DNA of 64,000 nt, taken from NCBI GenBank assembly GCA_002798175.1, contig NWQL01000002.1, positions 383,475 to 447,474 on the forward strand. The letters are read 5' to 3'. The DNA comes from Lysobacteraceae bacterium NML91-0213 (GTDB taxonomy: Bacteria > Pseudomonadota > Gammaproteobacteria > Xanthomonadales > Xanthomonadaceae). Positions 16,290-23,936 of this stretch are shown here, in pieces. A program made the translations under genes and the position numbers. The notes below the pieces were generated by a model. It made no database searches. It worked only from the letters and a program-made list of their open reading frames with translations, and had not been told where the DNA came from. The number at the start of each line of letters is the position of its first letter. The stretch's first letter is position 1.

Positions 16290-17250
16290 GGCACGTGGAA
16301 TCACCGAGGTAGACGTCCACACCGCTGCTGACGCGCTCGTGGCTGCCGGCGAGCGACCGACCGTCGAGCGCATCCGGGGCCACCTGGGTACCGGATCCCC
16401 GAATACAGTGGTCCGTTGGCTGGAGACCTGGTGGCAAGGGCTGGCAGCGCGCCTGCAACACCATCAAACGCGCCTGGAGGTGCCGGGGGCGCCTGAACCC
16501 GTCGCCGAACTGGCTGGAAAGTGGTGGCAAGCGGCACTTGAGCACGCCAATGCACTGGCCAGCGAGGCTTTAGTCATCGAGCGGGAAGAGGTCGAAGCCA
16601 GCCGCGAAGCTCTGCGTCGCGATCGTGAGGATTTCGAGCAGGAAGCCGTGCTACTACGGCAGCAGCAGGCGTCCGCTCTTCATGCTCGGGACCTGGCATC
16701 CGTACGAACTGGTGAACTGGAGCGACTCGTTCGTCAGTTGGAGGAACAAGTTGGGGCGCTGGGCGCTCAATGCGAGGCCACCAAGGCTCGGGAAGAAGCT
16801 TCGGAACGCCGGTGCAGCGAGCTGGAAAGGCAACTTCAGGCCTTTCAGCAAGAAGCCGCATCTGAGCGCGAGGCAATGGCCCAGCACGTGCGGGCCGCGG
16901 AAGACCGCGCCCATGCAGAGGTGGATCGTGCTCGACAGGAGACGCGGGACCTGAAACAGCAGCTGATGTCGTTCAGGAAGGAGCGCGCCGCCGACGAGAA
17001 GGCTGACCACAAGCGGATGGAAGAAGTCCGGCTCGAAGCCAGTGAAGCACTTCGGGAGGCCGCCATCCAGCGGGCAAGAGCGGAGGCTCTCGAAGGACAA
17101 CTGACGCAGCTGCGCGACTTGCCCGCGGCGCTGGAATCGGTGCTGCAGCAGGCCAAGGCACGGCCTCGGAAGGTGGCCAAGCGGAGCACTCCGGCCGTCA
17201 AACGGAAGAGTGATGAGGCTAAAAAAAGGAAGACCCCTGCTGTCCCTTGA
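16288..17250 (+). CDS. KfrA-like coiled-coil protein, outer copy, promoter and RBS displaced
   Basis: A 320-residue KfrA_N protein (N-terminal domain about 1-115, opening MARGITEVDVHTAADALVAAG) with a long coiled coil (about 115-290) and a basic lysine-rich tail (KRKSDEAKKRKTP). The coding sequence is complete, but the Tn3-family element sits immediately before the ATG: the original Shine-Dalgarno is at 5122. Upstream of the ATG there is now only inverted-repeat sequence with no ribosome binding site, so expression is probably strongly reduced. The original partner was the divergent recombinase at 3945-5030. Its sequence is clearly distinct from the inner KfrA-like protein. Confidence 0.8.
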   Translation: MARGITEVDVHTAADALVAAGERPTVERIRGHLGTGSPNTVVRWLETWWQGLAARLQHHQTRLEVPGAPEPVAELAGKWWQAALEHANALASEALVIEREEVEASREALRRDREDFEQEAVLLRQQQASALHARDLASVRTGELERLVRQLEEQVGALGAQCEATKAREEASERRCSELERQLQAFQQEAASEREAMAQHVRAAEDRAHAEVDRARQETRDLKQQLMSFRKERAADEKADHKRMEEVRLEASEALREAAIQRARAEALEGQLTQLRDLPAALESVLQQAKARPRKVAKRSTPAVKRKSDEAKKRKTPAVP

Positions 17251-17314
17251 CTACGGGCCTTTGTGCACGCCACATAGAGACTCGCCTTTGCCACTGCCCG
17301 TTGGCCATCTCGAA

Positions 17315-18043
17315 ATGATCAGTGAGACTGACCTTGAGGAGCTTCTGGAGCGTGCTCGTGGAAATCCTGAAGTAGATCAGGAGTTCTTCGAGCGCCTACT
17401 TGGGGCGCGGGTGTACGCCCACGCTCCCATCTCGGATGACTCGGCGAAGCTTCGGTTGATCCAATTCAAGCATCCGGATGGCTTCGACGCGCTGCCGTTC
17501 TTCACATCCCGGTCGAAGGCTGCGGTGGCCGCTGGCAGATCAGCACGAATCGTGACTTTTACTGGCCGTGAGCTGCTCGAGGCGACGCGCGGGGCTACGT
17601 TGATGCTCAACCCGAATGATGGCGGGGCCGTGCTGTACCCGGAGGAAGTCGACTCCTTGCTGATCACCGGAACGATTGCTCCGTTGAATAAGGACTCAGC
17701 AAGCAACGCACCTGCTTGGTTTGGTGCACCGGATTGGCAGCCTTCCTGGTTGATTCCCGTGCTCAGGCGCACCCTGGCACGACAGAGCTCCGTAGAAGAA
17801 GCTTATGTGATCCAAACCGCCCCTGAGGCCGATAAGAATGCGATCTCGTTGCTGGTCGTGCTGGGCGTTGGACCTGGCAGCGCAGAGCGGGCAGTTCGGG
17901 CGTGCCTGACATCGATGCACCCCGAGATCCAACGCTCGCCGCCGGATATCGCGATTGATCTAACTGTGTTTGACCCGGCCCAAGGTGTCCCAGAATTCGT
18001 TGCTGGCTGCGGCGTAGAGCCGTTCTACCGGCGGGCAGCCTAG
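17315..18043 (+). CDS. SseB-family protein
   Basis: A roughly 242-residue protein with an SseB N-terminal domain (about 1-125, including LPFFTSRSKAAVAAG and GATLMLNPNDGG) and an SseB C-terminal domain (about 130-240, including AYVIQTAPEADKNAISLLVVLG). SseB-type proteins occur widely on islands and near secretion or surface functions; their activity is not settled. I chose the ATG at 17315 because the longer frame from 17210 overlaps the KfrA-like gene and the extra residues are not family-like. It follows the KfrA-like gene by 64 bp and may share its transcript. Its codon use is less GC-extreme than the core genes to the right. Confidence 0.75.
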   Translation: MISETDLEELLERARGNPEVDQEFFERLLGARVYAHAPISDDSAKLRLIQFKHPDGFDALPFFTSRSKAAVAAGRSARIVTFTGRELLEATRGATLMLNPNDGGAVLYPEEVDSLLITGTIAPLNKDSASNAPAWFGAPDWQPSWLIPVLRRTLARQSSVEEAYVIQTAPEADKNAISLLVVLGVGPGSAERAVRACLTSMHPEIQRSPPDIAIDLTVFDPAQGVPEFVAGCGVEPFYRRAA

Positions 18044-18114
18044 AACGCCAAGAGAGAGGGTTTACCCCCATACTTCCGCGCCGATGGGTGGAAATCAACT
18101 GCCGCCACCAGCGC

Positions 18115-18220
18115 TAGGTCAATTTAAGCTGCAGAGTAAAATCACTTGGCAGTTCAATGCGATGCGAAGGGATTAGGCCAATTTGAGCTGCGGAAATAGG
18201 TCCAATACAGCTGGCTGACC
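18115..18220. repeat. Three short direct repeats, possible IS21-family end remnant
   Basis: TAGGTCAATTTAAGCTGC (18115), TAGGCCAATTTGAGCTGC (18174) and a degenerate TAGGTCCAATACAGCTGG (18197) form spaced direct repeats. Multiple short terminal repeats of this look are common at the ends of IS21-family elements. No istA or istB is present, so this is at most a relic. It lies in the 311-bp gene-free gap 18044-18354, which also contains the dif-like site. Confidence 0.35.
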
Positions 18221-18283
18221 AGAAGCGGAAGAAGAGCCCGGCAAATCAGACGGTTGCGGCACAGGCCACCCCAGCGGCCTGAC

Positions 18284-18311
18284 AACTAACATAATCGACA
18301 TTATGCGAAGT
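18284..18311 (-). other. dif-like XerCD recombination site at the accessory/core boundary
   Basis: Read on the minus strand: XerC-type arm ACTTCGCATAA, six-base centre TGTCGA, XerD-type arm TTATGTTAGTT. By eye, 21 of 28 positions agree with the E. coli dif consensus as I remember it, including CGCATAA, TGT and TTATGTTA. It lies between the last island-type gene (SseB-like) and the first core gene. Either it is the chromosomal dif or it is the attachment site left by a Xer-using mobile element. The match is a reading, not a computed score. Confidence 0.6.
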
Positions 18312-18354
18312 ATAGGGCGAAGCGACCAGAGCCCCTGCGGCGCCCGCGCGGCAG

Positions 18355-19035
18355 TCAATCGCCGCCGCTTGCAGCTCCGCTCGCCTGCGCGAACTCCGGA
18401 AATGTCTCCGCGATCGAGTCTTCATCGGGAAGGATGTAGAACACTCCGCCCCGTTCGAACGTCGGGCGGACGACCTGCTCATAGAACCCGGGTGCGACAT
18501 TGATGCAGCCGTGGGTCACCCGGTTGTCGTCCGGCGACGGCGACGCAAGGCGTTCGGCGCGTCGCTCGGCCGGGGCGCCGGTCGCCGTGGGATGGATGGA
18601 AACCGCGGACTCGTAGTCGACCCACAGCACGCGTCCTGCGTCGATCGACGGGCCGTAGCCGCCAACGAATCGGCCTGCCGGTGTCGTGCGATCGCGGCCC
18701 GGGATCTCTTTCAGCGCAAGGCCGGCAATGCCGGGCGCCGTGTGGTCGCCCACCGCGGAGCCGAAGAGCCCCGGTGCCGCGCCCTGAAGCCGACCGTCGC
18801 CGTTGAACACGAAGACCTGCGCGGCGGCCTTGTCGATGACGGCAAACGGGTAACCCTGGCTGTCCTGGACTGCGACCACCCACCCCGCGAGCTCGATTAC
18901 CGTGTCGGACACATCCTGGCCCGGTGGAAGCTGGTCGGCGCCGGTGACCGGCTGGACGGTGGCGTCCCCGGCGCTGGCGATTCCGGAGCCCGCGAGTGCG
19001 AGAGCAAGTACCACGGCGCGCGTTGCGATGTGCAT
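18355..19035 (-). CDS. L,D-transpeptidase (YkuD family), secreted
   Basis: About 226 residues from the internal ATG at 19035, which opens a signal peptide (MHIATRAVVLALALAG, cleavage near SAG-DA). The catalytic signature is SIHPTA followed by VTHGCINV (H-x(n)-HGC), with the cysteine nucleophile of L,D-transpeptidases that form 3-3 crosslinks or attach lipoprotein to peptidoglycan. The frame extends upstream to 19119, but those residues are not signal-like. The next gene on the same strand, upstream, encodes an Lpp-like lipoprotein, suggesting the substrate. Confidence 0.82.
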   Translation of the reverse strand: MHIATRAVVLALALAGSGIASAGDATVQPVTGADQLPPGQDVSDTVIELAGWVVAVQDSQGYPFAVIDKAAAQVFVFNGDGRLQGAAPGLFGSAVGDHTAPGIAGLALKEIPGRDRTTPAGRFVGGYGPSIDAGRVLWVDYESAVSIHPTATGAPAERRAERLASPSPDDNRVTHGCINVAPGFYEQVVRPTFERGGVFYILPDEDSIAETFPEFAQASGAASGGD

Positions 19036-19164
19036 GGAAGTACGGATGGGTCGATCCTTGAAGCGAAAATTGGCCCGGTCACGCAAACCCGGCGGCCATC
19101 GGGCCACCGGGTTGGACATCAGGTCAGGACCCGGGTGAATCGGGCAAGCACCCGGGGGGGGCGA

Positions 19165-19434
19165 TCAGCCGCGCGGGACGCGGCGCGGGGAGGATTCGAG
19201 CTGCTGGACGCGGCCCTCGATCTGGTCCAGGCGCCGGTTGGCCTGCTGGGCGGACTGGTTCGCGGATTCGGCGCTCTGCGCGGCGTTCTGTACCCGCGTG
19301 TCGAGCTGGTCGAGGCGCGAGTTGATGCCTGCGAACTCGTCGTCGTAGGTCGCGCAGGCGCCGAGGCTCAGGGCGACGGCGACGGCCATGCCCAGCTTGC
19401 GGGCAGTCGGCAGATAGTTGGTGGTCGGGGTCAT
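19165..19434 (-). CDS. Lpp-like outer-membrane lipoprotein
   Basis: An 89-residue lipoprotein: hydrophobic signal with lipobox LGAC (mature Cys at about 27), then an alanine/glutamine/asparagine-rich heptad helix (RLDQLDTRVQNAAQSAESAN) like the alanine zipper of Lpp/OprI. There is no C-terminal lysine as in E. coli Lpp; the tail ends RRVPRG, so covalent attachment to peptidoglycan would need arginine-adjacent or other chemistry, or does not occur. The following L,D-transpeptidase on the same strand supports a cell-envelope tethering role. Confidence 0.75.
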   Translation of the reverse strand: MTPTTNYLPTARKLGMAVAVALSLGACATYDDEFAGINSRLDQLDTRVQNAAQSAESANQSAQQANRRLDQIEGRVQQLESSPRRVPRG

Positions 19435-19700
19435 TCCACTCTCCTTCTACAGGGATGTCGGGCCACGGATCGCTGGCGGATGGACGGGGGATGCCAGGAA
19501 CGTGAATGGTGTCGGCGAAAAACGCTGCCTTCGACCAGCCCATGGTTGTTGCGGCGGGACGTTTAGCACTCCATGTGTGAAGCATTTATAAGGAATGCAG
19601 GATCACGCCGCTGCGGGTCGTGATTTCGCGTTGCCGGTCACGCTATCCCCTGCCCCATGCCGCCCGGTTCCACCCCGGCGATGAGCTGCCCCGTGGCGTG

Positions 19701-20105
19701 TCATCGCCGGTGGTTGCATGCCCTGCTGACCTCGGTCGCCCAGAACGAGATCTGCTCGTAGGTCCTGCGATTGCCGAGCTGCCGCATGGCCTGGTCCCGC
19801 TGCGCCTTCATGTGTTCGCAGTTGCCGCCGCGCGCGCCTGATCGGCCGACGGCCCCGCGCTCACGCACGGCGGCATTGCGCTGCACCCGGGTGCGTGCCT
19901 GTCTCTGTTCGCGCTGGATCTGCTGCTGCCGCTGCGGCGTGATCGCATACGGCTGCCCGCCGTAGCTGTTCGTCTGCTGTTGTCCGGCTGCGCACGGCGC
20001 GGACTGGAACACCGTGCCTTCGGCGCCGGTGCATCTGTGGATCGTCTGTGCGACTGCAGGTGCCGCGACCAGCAGCAGCCATGCCGCGAGAATTCCCTTG
20101 CCCAT
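19701..20105 (-). CDS. DUF4124-domain secreted protein
   Basis: About 134 residues from ATG 20105, with a signal peptide (about 1-20, ending AVA-Q) and a short DUF4124 motif at the start of the mature chain (IHRCTGAEGTVFQSAPC, two cysteines). The rest is basic and glutamine/arginine-rich (RQQQIQREQRQARTRVQR), with one more cysteine pair near the end. Such proteins are frequent in Xanthomonadales, with no known activity. An upstream ATG at 20123 adds only six residues. Confidence 0.7.
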   Translation of the reverse strand: MGKGILAAWLLLVAAPAVAQTIHRCTGAEGTVFQSAPCAAGQQQTNSYGGQPYAITPQRQQQIQREQRQARTRVQRNAAVRERGAVGRSGARGGNCEHMKAQRDQAMRQLGNRRTYEQISFWATEVSRACNHRR

Positions 20106-20159
20106 CCCTGTGCCCTGCTCCATGCCCCGTCCGGAGTGTAGTTGCGCCGTGGCGCACAG

Positions 20160-21779
20160 TCATGTCGTGCGCAGGTCGCATGCGGGACCGGGCCGGCCGA
20201 ACAGCCAGCCCTGCCCGATCGCTTCGGGCGCGACCCGCGCGACGTAGGCGGCCTGTGCCTCGTTCTCGATGCCTTCCACGACGACGCGCACGCCCAGCGC
20301 CTGCGCCATCCGGCAGATCGGCTCGAAGATCCGCCCCATCACCGAGTCCGAACCCGCGGCCTGGGTGAACAGCCGGTCGATCTTCACCGCGTCCAGCGGC
20401 AGCGACGCCAGGTAGTCCAGGCTGGTATAGCCGGTGCCGAAGTCGTCGACATGGAAGAGGTAGCCGCGCTCGCGCAGCAGGCCGATGTTGCGCACGAGGT
20501 CGTCGCGGCCCGCCGTCGAGCGTTCGGTGAGTTCCAGCACCACGCTGCCGGCGGCGATGCCATGGCGCGCCACCTGTGCGTCCAGGCAGGCATGGAACTG
20601 CGGATCCAGCAGGTCACCCGCCGCGACGTTGATGCTGATATGCAGGTGCGGGGCTTCGCGCAGCACCGGCGCGACGTCCGCCAGCACCTTCTCCACGATC
20701 TGCCGCGACAGCAACCGGCCCAGCCCGCTGCGCTCGGCCATCGGAACGAATACGTCGGGTGGCACGCTGTCGCCCGCGGATGTGGTCCATCGCGCCAGGG
20801 CCTCGAACCCGACGAGGCTGCGATCCGACATCTTCCGCAATGGCTGGTAGGCCATGTGCAGGCGATTGCGGTGCAGGGCACGTGCCAGGCGCGCCTGCAG
20901 CGTGGCACGGCGGCGGCGCGAGATTCCCAGCAGCGAATTGATGCCGAGGCCGGCCAGCCCGCCCAGCAGCACCAGCCCCAGCAGGACCTGCGGTGATGCC
21001 GCGATGAGCCCCGAGCCGCGGGTACGGGCGATCGCGCACAGGTCGTAATCCTCGTCGCAGGCGACGTGCCCGCGCACGGTGCCGAGGTCGTACCAGGCCT
21101 CCTCGGCTGCCCTGGTGGTGGGCGCGATGTCGGTGCCCCATGCGCGCAGGACATGCCTGCGGTTGCGGGTGGTCACCACCGACGAGGTGCGTGCGTCGAG
21201 ATGGGCGGCGCCACCGAACCAGTCCGGGGCCACGAACAGGATGGTGTCGCCGGCGGCGATCATGTCGGTGGAGATCCGCCGGTCGAGCAGTGCCGGCCCG
21301 GCGCTCCAGAAGTGGTGGGAAGCGGCACGGCGCGTCGGCTCCGGCAGGGCCGGGGCATCGGCGAGCACGCCCCAGGCGGCGGTGCACAGGAGGCGTCCGT
21401 CCTGGATGCGACCGATGTCACGGATGACCCGGGACCGGAACGCCTGCACCCGCAGCTCGACGAGGTCATCGGCATCGCAGCGCGTCGTCTCCAGCCGGAT
21501 ACTGGAGTTGATCGCCACCGTGGATTCGTGGGCGACGGCCATGGTGGCCTCGAGGAGGCGCGCGACATGGCGCTCCAGCCGGCCCCGGTCGGCCTGCACG
21601 TACGCGATATGGCCGAGCAGCAGTGTCGCGAGGATCGAAGCGCACACGCCCATCCATGCCCAGAGGTGTGCCCGGGCGGAGCGCGCGATCCTGGCACGCA
21701 GGCTGTGCAGTGGTCCTTCCCCCGATGGATGGCTCGACCCGGCACTACATCGGCGGTCGTTCACCGGAGTTAGCGGCAT
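20160..21779 (-). CDS. Membrane-bound c-di-GMP phosphodiesterase (EAL, periplasmic CSS-type sensor)
   Basis: A 539-residue protein that should hydrolyse c-di-GMP to pGpG. A first transmembrane helix (about 38-60) and a second (about 255-285, around LVLLGGLAGLGI) enclose a periplasmic domain with cysteines (TRCDADD, LLCTAAW) as in redox-sensing CSS-motif proteins. The C-terminal EAL domain is canonical: FEALARW, HVDDFGTGYTSLDYL and VVEGIENEAQA retain the metal and catalytic residues. No GGDEF is present. The exact start is uncertain since several hydrophilic codons precede the first helix. Confidence 0.87.
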   Translation of the reverse strand: MPLTPVNDRRCSAGSSHPSGEGPLHSLRARIARSARAHLWAWMGVCASILATLLLGHIAYVQADRGRLERHVARLLEATMAVAHESTVAINSSIRLETTRCDADDLVELRVQAFRSRVIRDIGRIQDGRLLCTAAWGVLADAPALPEPTRRAASHHFWSAGPALLDRRISTDMIAAGDTILFVAPDWFGGAAHLDARTSSVVTTRNRRHVLRAWGTDIAPTTRAAEEAWYDLGTVRGHVACDEDYDLCAIARTRGSGLIAASPQVLLGLVLLGGLAGLGINSLLGISRRRRATLQARLARALHRNRLHMAYQPLRKMSDRSLVGFEALARWTTSAGDSVPPDVFVPMAERSGLGRLLSRQIVEKVLADVAPVLREAPHLHISINVAAGDLLDPQFHACLDAQVARHGIAAGSVVLELTERSTAGRDDLVRNIGLLRERGYLFHVDDFGTGYTSLDYLASLPLDAVKIDRLFTQAAGSDSVMGRIFEPICRMAQALGVRVVVEGIENEAQAAYVARVAPEAIGQGWLFGRPGPACDLRTT

Positions 21780-21857
21780 CGCACGCGAAAGCTTGAACGT
21801 GCCGATGCGGGGGTCTGCCCGATCCGGGCGGGGCCACGCTCATCCGAGGGGCCACGC

Positions 21858-23528
21858 TCAATCCGAGGGGCCACGCTCCTCGCGAGGACGGACCTTGCGG
21901 TCGGACAGCAGCGCCGACACCACCAGCGTGATGCCCAGCGCACCGGCCAGGACGAACATCACCAGCGCGAACGCCGGGTAGCCGAACAGGGTGAACGTCG
22001 TACGGATCTGCGCGAACATCGCCGCGCCCACGATCAGCGCGGCGGTGATGATGCCGGTCGAGATGCGGTTGGCGATCTTCTGCAGGCTCTCCATGAGGTG
22101 GGACTCTTCGAGCCCGCCCAGCTGCACGCGCAGCTTGTTGTCGGCCACCAGCGACAGGATGTCGGCGACCTTGCGCGGCGCGCCGCGAAGCAGTTGCTGC
22201 GTCTCCAGCGCCTCCATGCCCAGCCGTCGCGGCGACAGCGACGACTGCAGGCGCTTGCGCAGGATCTGGTAGGCGTGCTTCTCCACCGCCTGCTTGACGT
22301 CAAGCTCGGGTTCCAGCGCATTGCAGACCGACTCGAGGTTGAGCATGGTCTTGCCCAGCAGCGTGGTGGCGGGCGGCATCCGCAGCCGGCAGTCGCTGCC
22401 GATACGCGCCAGCTCGAGCAGCAGCCGGCCTTCCGACAGCCCCAGCCGCTCCGAGCGCACCGCATAGCGCGCCACCAGCTGCGAGACCTCGTGCACGTAG
22501 CGTGCCTCGTCGAAGTTCTCCAGCCGCGAACTGATCGCGATCGATTCGGCGGCAACGTCTTCGCCACGCCCGTCGACGGCCGCCAGCACCAGCTTCAGCA
22601 GGCGCTCGCGCTGGCGTGGCGGCACGTGGGCGACCATGCCGAAGTCGAGAAGCGCCAGCCGCTGGTCGTGCAGGACCAGCACGTTTCCGGGATGCGGGTC
22701 GGCGTGGATCTCGCCATGCACGAACACCTGGTCGAGATAGCCCTTGAGCAGTGCCCGCGCGAGGCTGCCGTAGTCGTTCTCGGTGCGCAGCAGGCCGCTG
22801 ATGTCGGTGACCCGGGTGCCCGGTGCGTATTCCATGGTCAGCACGCGCAGCGAGGTGTAGTCCCACACCGGTGCCGGCACGAACAGCTCCGGATACACCG
22901 ACAGCCGGTCGCGGAAACGGTCGAGGCTTTCCGCTTCGTCCAGGTAGTCGAGTTCCGCCAGCAATGCGCGCTGCATCTCGCCGACGATGTCGACGAAGCG
23001 CACGCGCTGGCCGATCGAGGTGAAGCGGTCCGCGCCGCGTGCGAAGCGGTCGAGCACCGCGAGGTCGGCGTGGATCAGATCCTCGACCCCGGGGCGCTGG
23101 ATCTTGACCGCCACCTCGCGGCCGTCGTGCAGCGTGGCACGGTGCACCTGGGCCAGCGATGCCGCGCCCAGCGGCTCCTCGTCGAAGCTCGCGAACGCCT
23201 TGGACAGGCGCACGCCCAGTGCATCCTCGAGGATCGGCTGCAGTTCCGCGAAAGGCACCGGGTGCACGTCGTCCTGCATGCGTTTGAGCGCATCCAGATA
23301 GACCGGCGCCAGCAGGTCGGTGCGGGTGGACAGCGCCTGCCCGATCTTGACGAACGTCGGCCCCAGCGCCTCGAGGTCGTCGGCGAACTCTTCCGCCTTG
23401 CGCACGTCCTCCGGGCGCACCCGGGTCATGCCGACATTGCCGAAGACGCCGGCACGGTAGTACTTGAGCGCAAAACGCATGATCCGCGAGGACCGGTCGA
23501 GTGCGCCCGGCTTTCCGGTTGCCGCCAT
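21858..23528 (-). CDS. AarF/ABC1/UbiB-family kinase-like protein
   Basis: A 556-residue atypical kinase-like protein. It shows the KxGQ motif (FVKIGQALSTRTDL, about 60-75), the AAS/A-rich nucleotide loop (EPLGAASLAQVHRA), the lysine motif (EVAVKIQRPG) and the catalytic stretch HGEIHADPHPGNVLV with DFGMV following. Two hydrophobic helices end the protein (about 500-545). UbiB members support ubiquinone synthesis or isoprenoid-lipid handling. Whether this is UbiB itself or a paralogue cannot be told, because ubiE and ubiJ are not nearby. GGGAGG precedes the ATG. Confidence 0.85.
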   Translation of the reverse strand: MAATGKPGALDRSSRIMRFALKYYRAGVFGNVGMTRVRPEDVRKAEEFADDLEALGPTFVKIGQALSTRTDLLAPVYLDALKRMQDDVHPVPFAELQPILEDALGVRLSKAFASFDEEPLGAASLAQVHRATLHDGREVAVKIQRPGVEDLIHADLAVLDRFARGADRFTSIGQRVRFVDIVGEMQRALLAELDYLDEAESLDRFRDRLSVYPELFVPAPVWDYTSLRVLTMEYAPGTRVTDISGLLRTENDYGSLARALLKGYLDQVFVHGEIHADPHPGNVLVLHDQRLALLDFGMVAHVPPRQRERLLKLVLAAVDGRGEDVAAESIAISSRLENFDEARYVHEVSQLVARYAVRSERLGLSEGRLLLELARIGSDCRLRMPPATTLLGKTMLNLESVCNALEPELDVKQAVEKHAYQILRKRLQSSLSPRRLGMEALETQQLLRGAPRKVADILSLVADNKLRVQLGGLEESHLMESLQKIANRISTGIITAALIVGAAMFAQIRTTFTLFGYPAFALVMFVLAGALGITLVVSALLSDRKVRPREERGPSD

Positions 23529-23611
23529 GTTGCCTCCCCTGCTCTACCCGTCTGTGGCCAGACGGCCAGGGCGCGAGGGTGGCAGCGCGTTTGTGAACAG
23601 GGCGTGCCGGA

Positions 23612-23815
23612 TCAGCGCGCCCGGCGCCAGAACTCGCGCACCATCGAACTCGAGCGTGGCCAGTCGCCGGGGCGTTCGCGCTCCCAGAGGCGGCGGATCA
23701 CCGGCTCCACCTCGTGCCAGCTGCGATCGGGATGCAGGTCGCGTGCTTCGCGGGCATACAGCGCACCGAGCTGCACGCGTGGGATGGAGTAAAGCCGCCG
23801 ACTCCGGATGACCAT
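23612..23815 (-). CDS. Small conserved-looking basic protein of unknown function
   Basis: 67 residues (opening MVIRSRRLYSIPRVQLGALY) with a strong Shine-Dalgarno (GGAGGG) at proper distance from the ATG at 23815. The composition is arginine- and tryptophan-rich, ending REFWRRAR. It has no signal peptide or known domain. The upstream frame runs to 24151 but overlaps rarA and lacks a plausible start. It lies on the same strand between rarA and the UbiB-like gene. Confidence 0.6.
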   Translation of the reverse strand: MVIRSRRLYSIPRVQLGALYAREARDLHPDRSWHEVEPVIRRLWERERPGDWPRSSSMVREFWRRAR

Positions 23816-23936
23816 GGGACCCCTCCGTGCAAACGTTTTCCCCCGTGGAAACGAGTATGGCCCGCATGCGCGGGAAAGGGCGACCGCTCGTCGCGTCGTG
23901 TTGACGCTCCCGAACGGTCCGGTTCGCGCCGATCCG

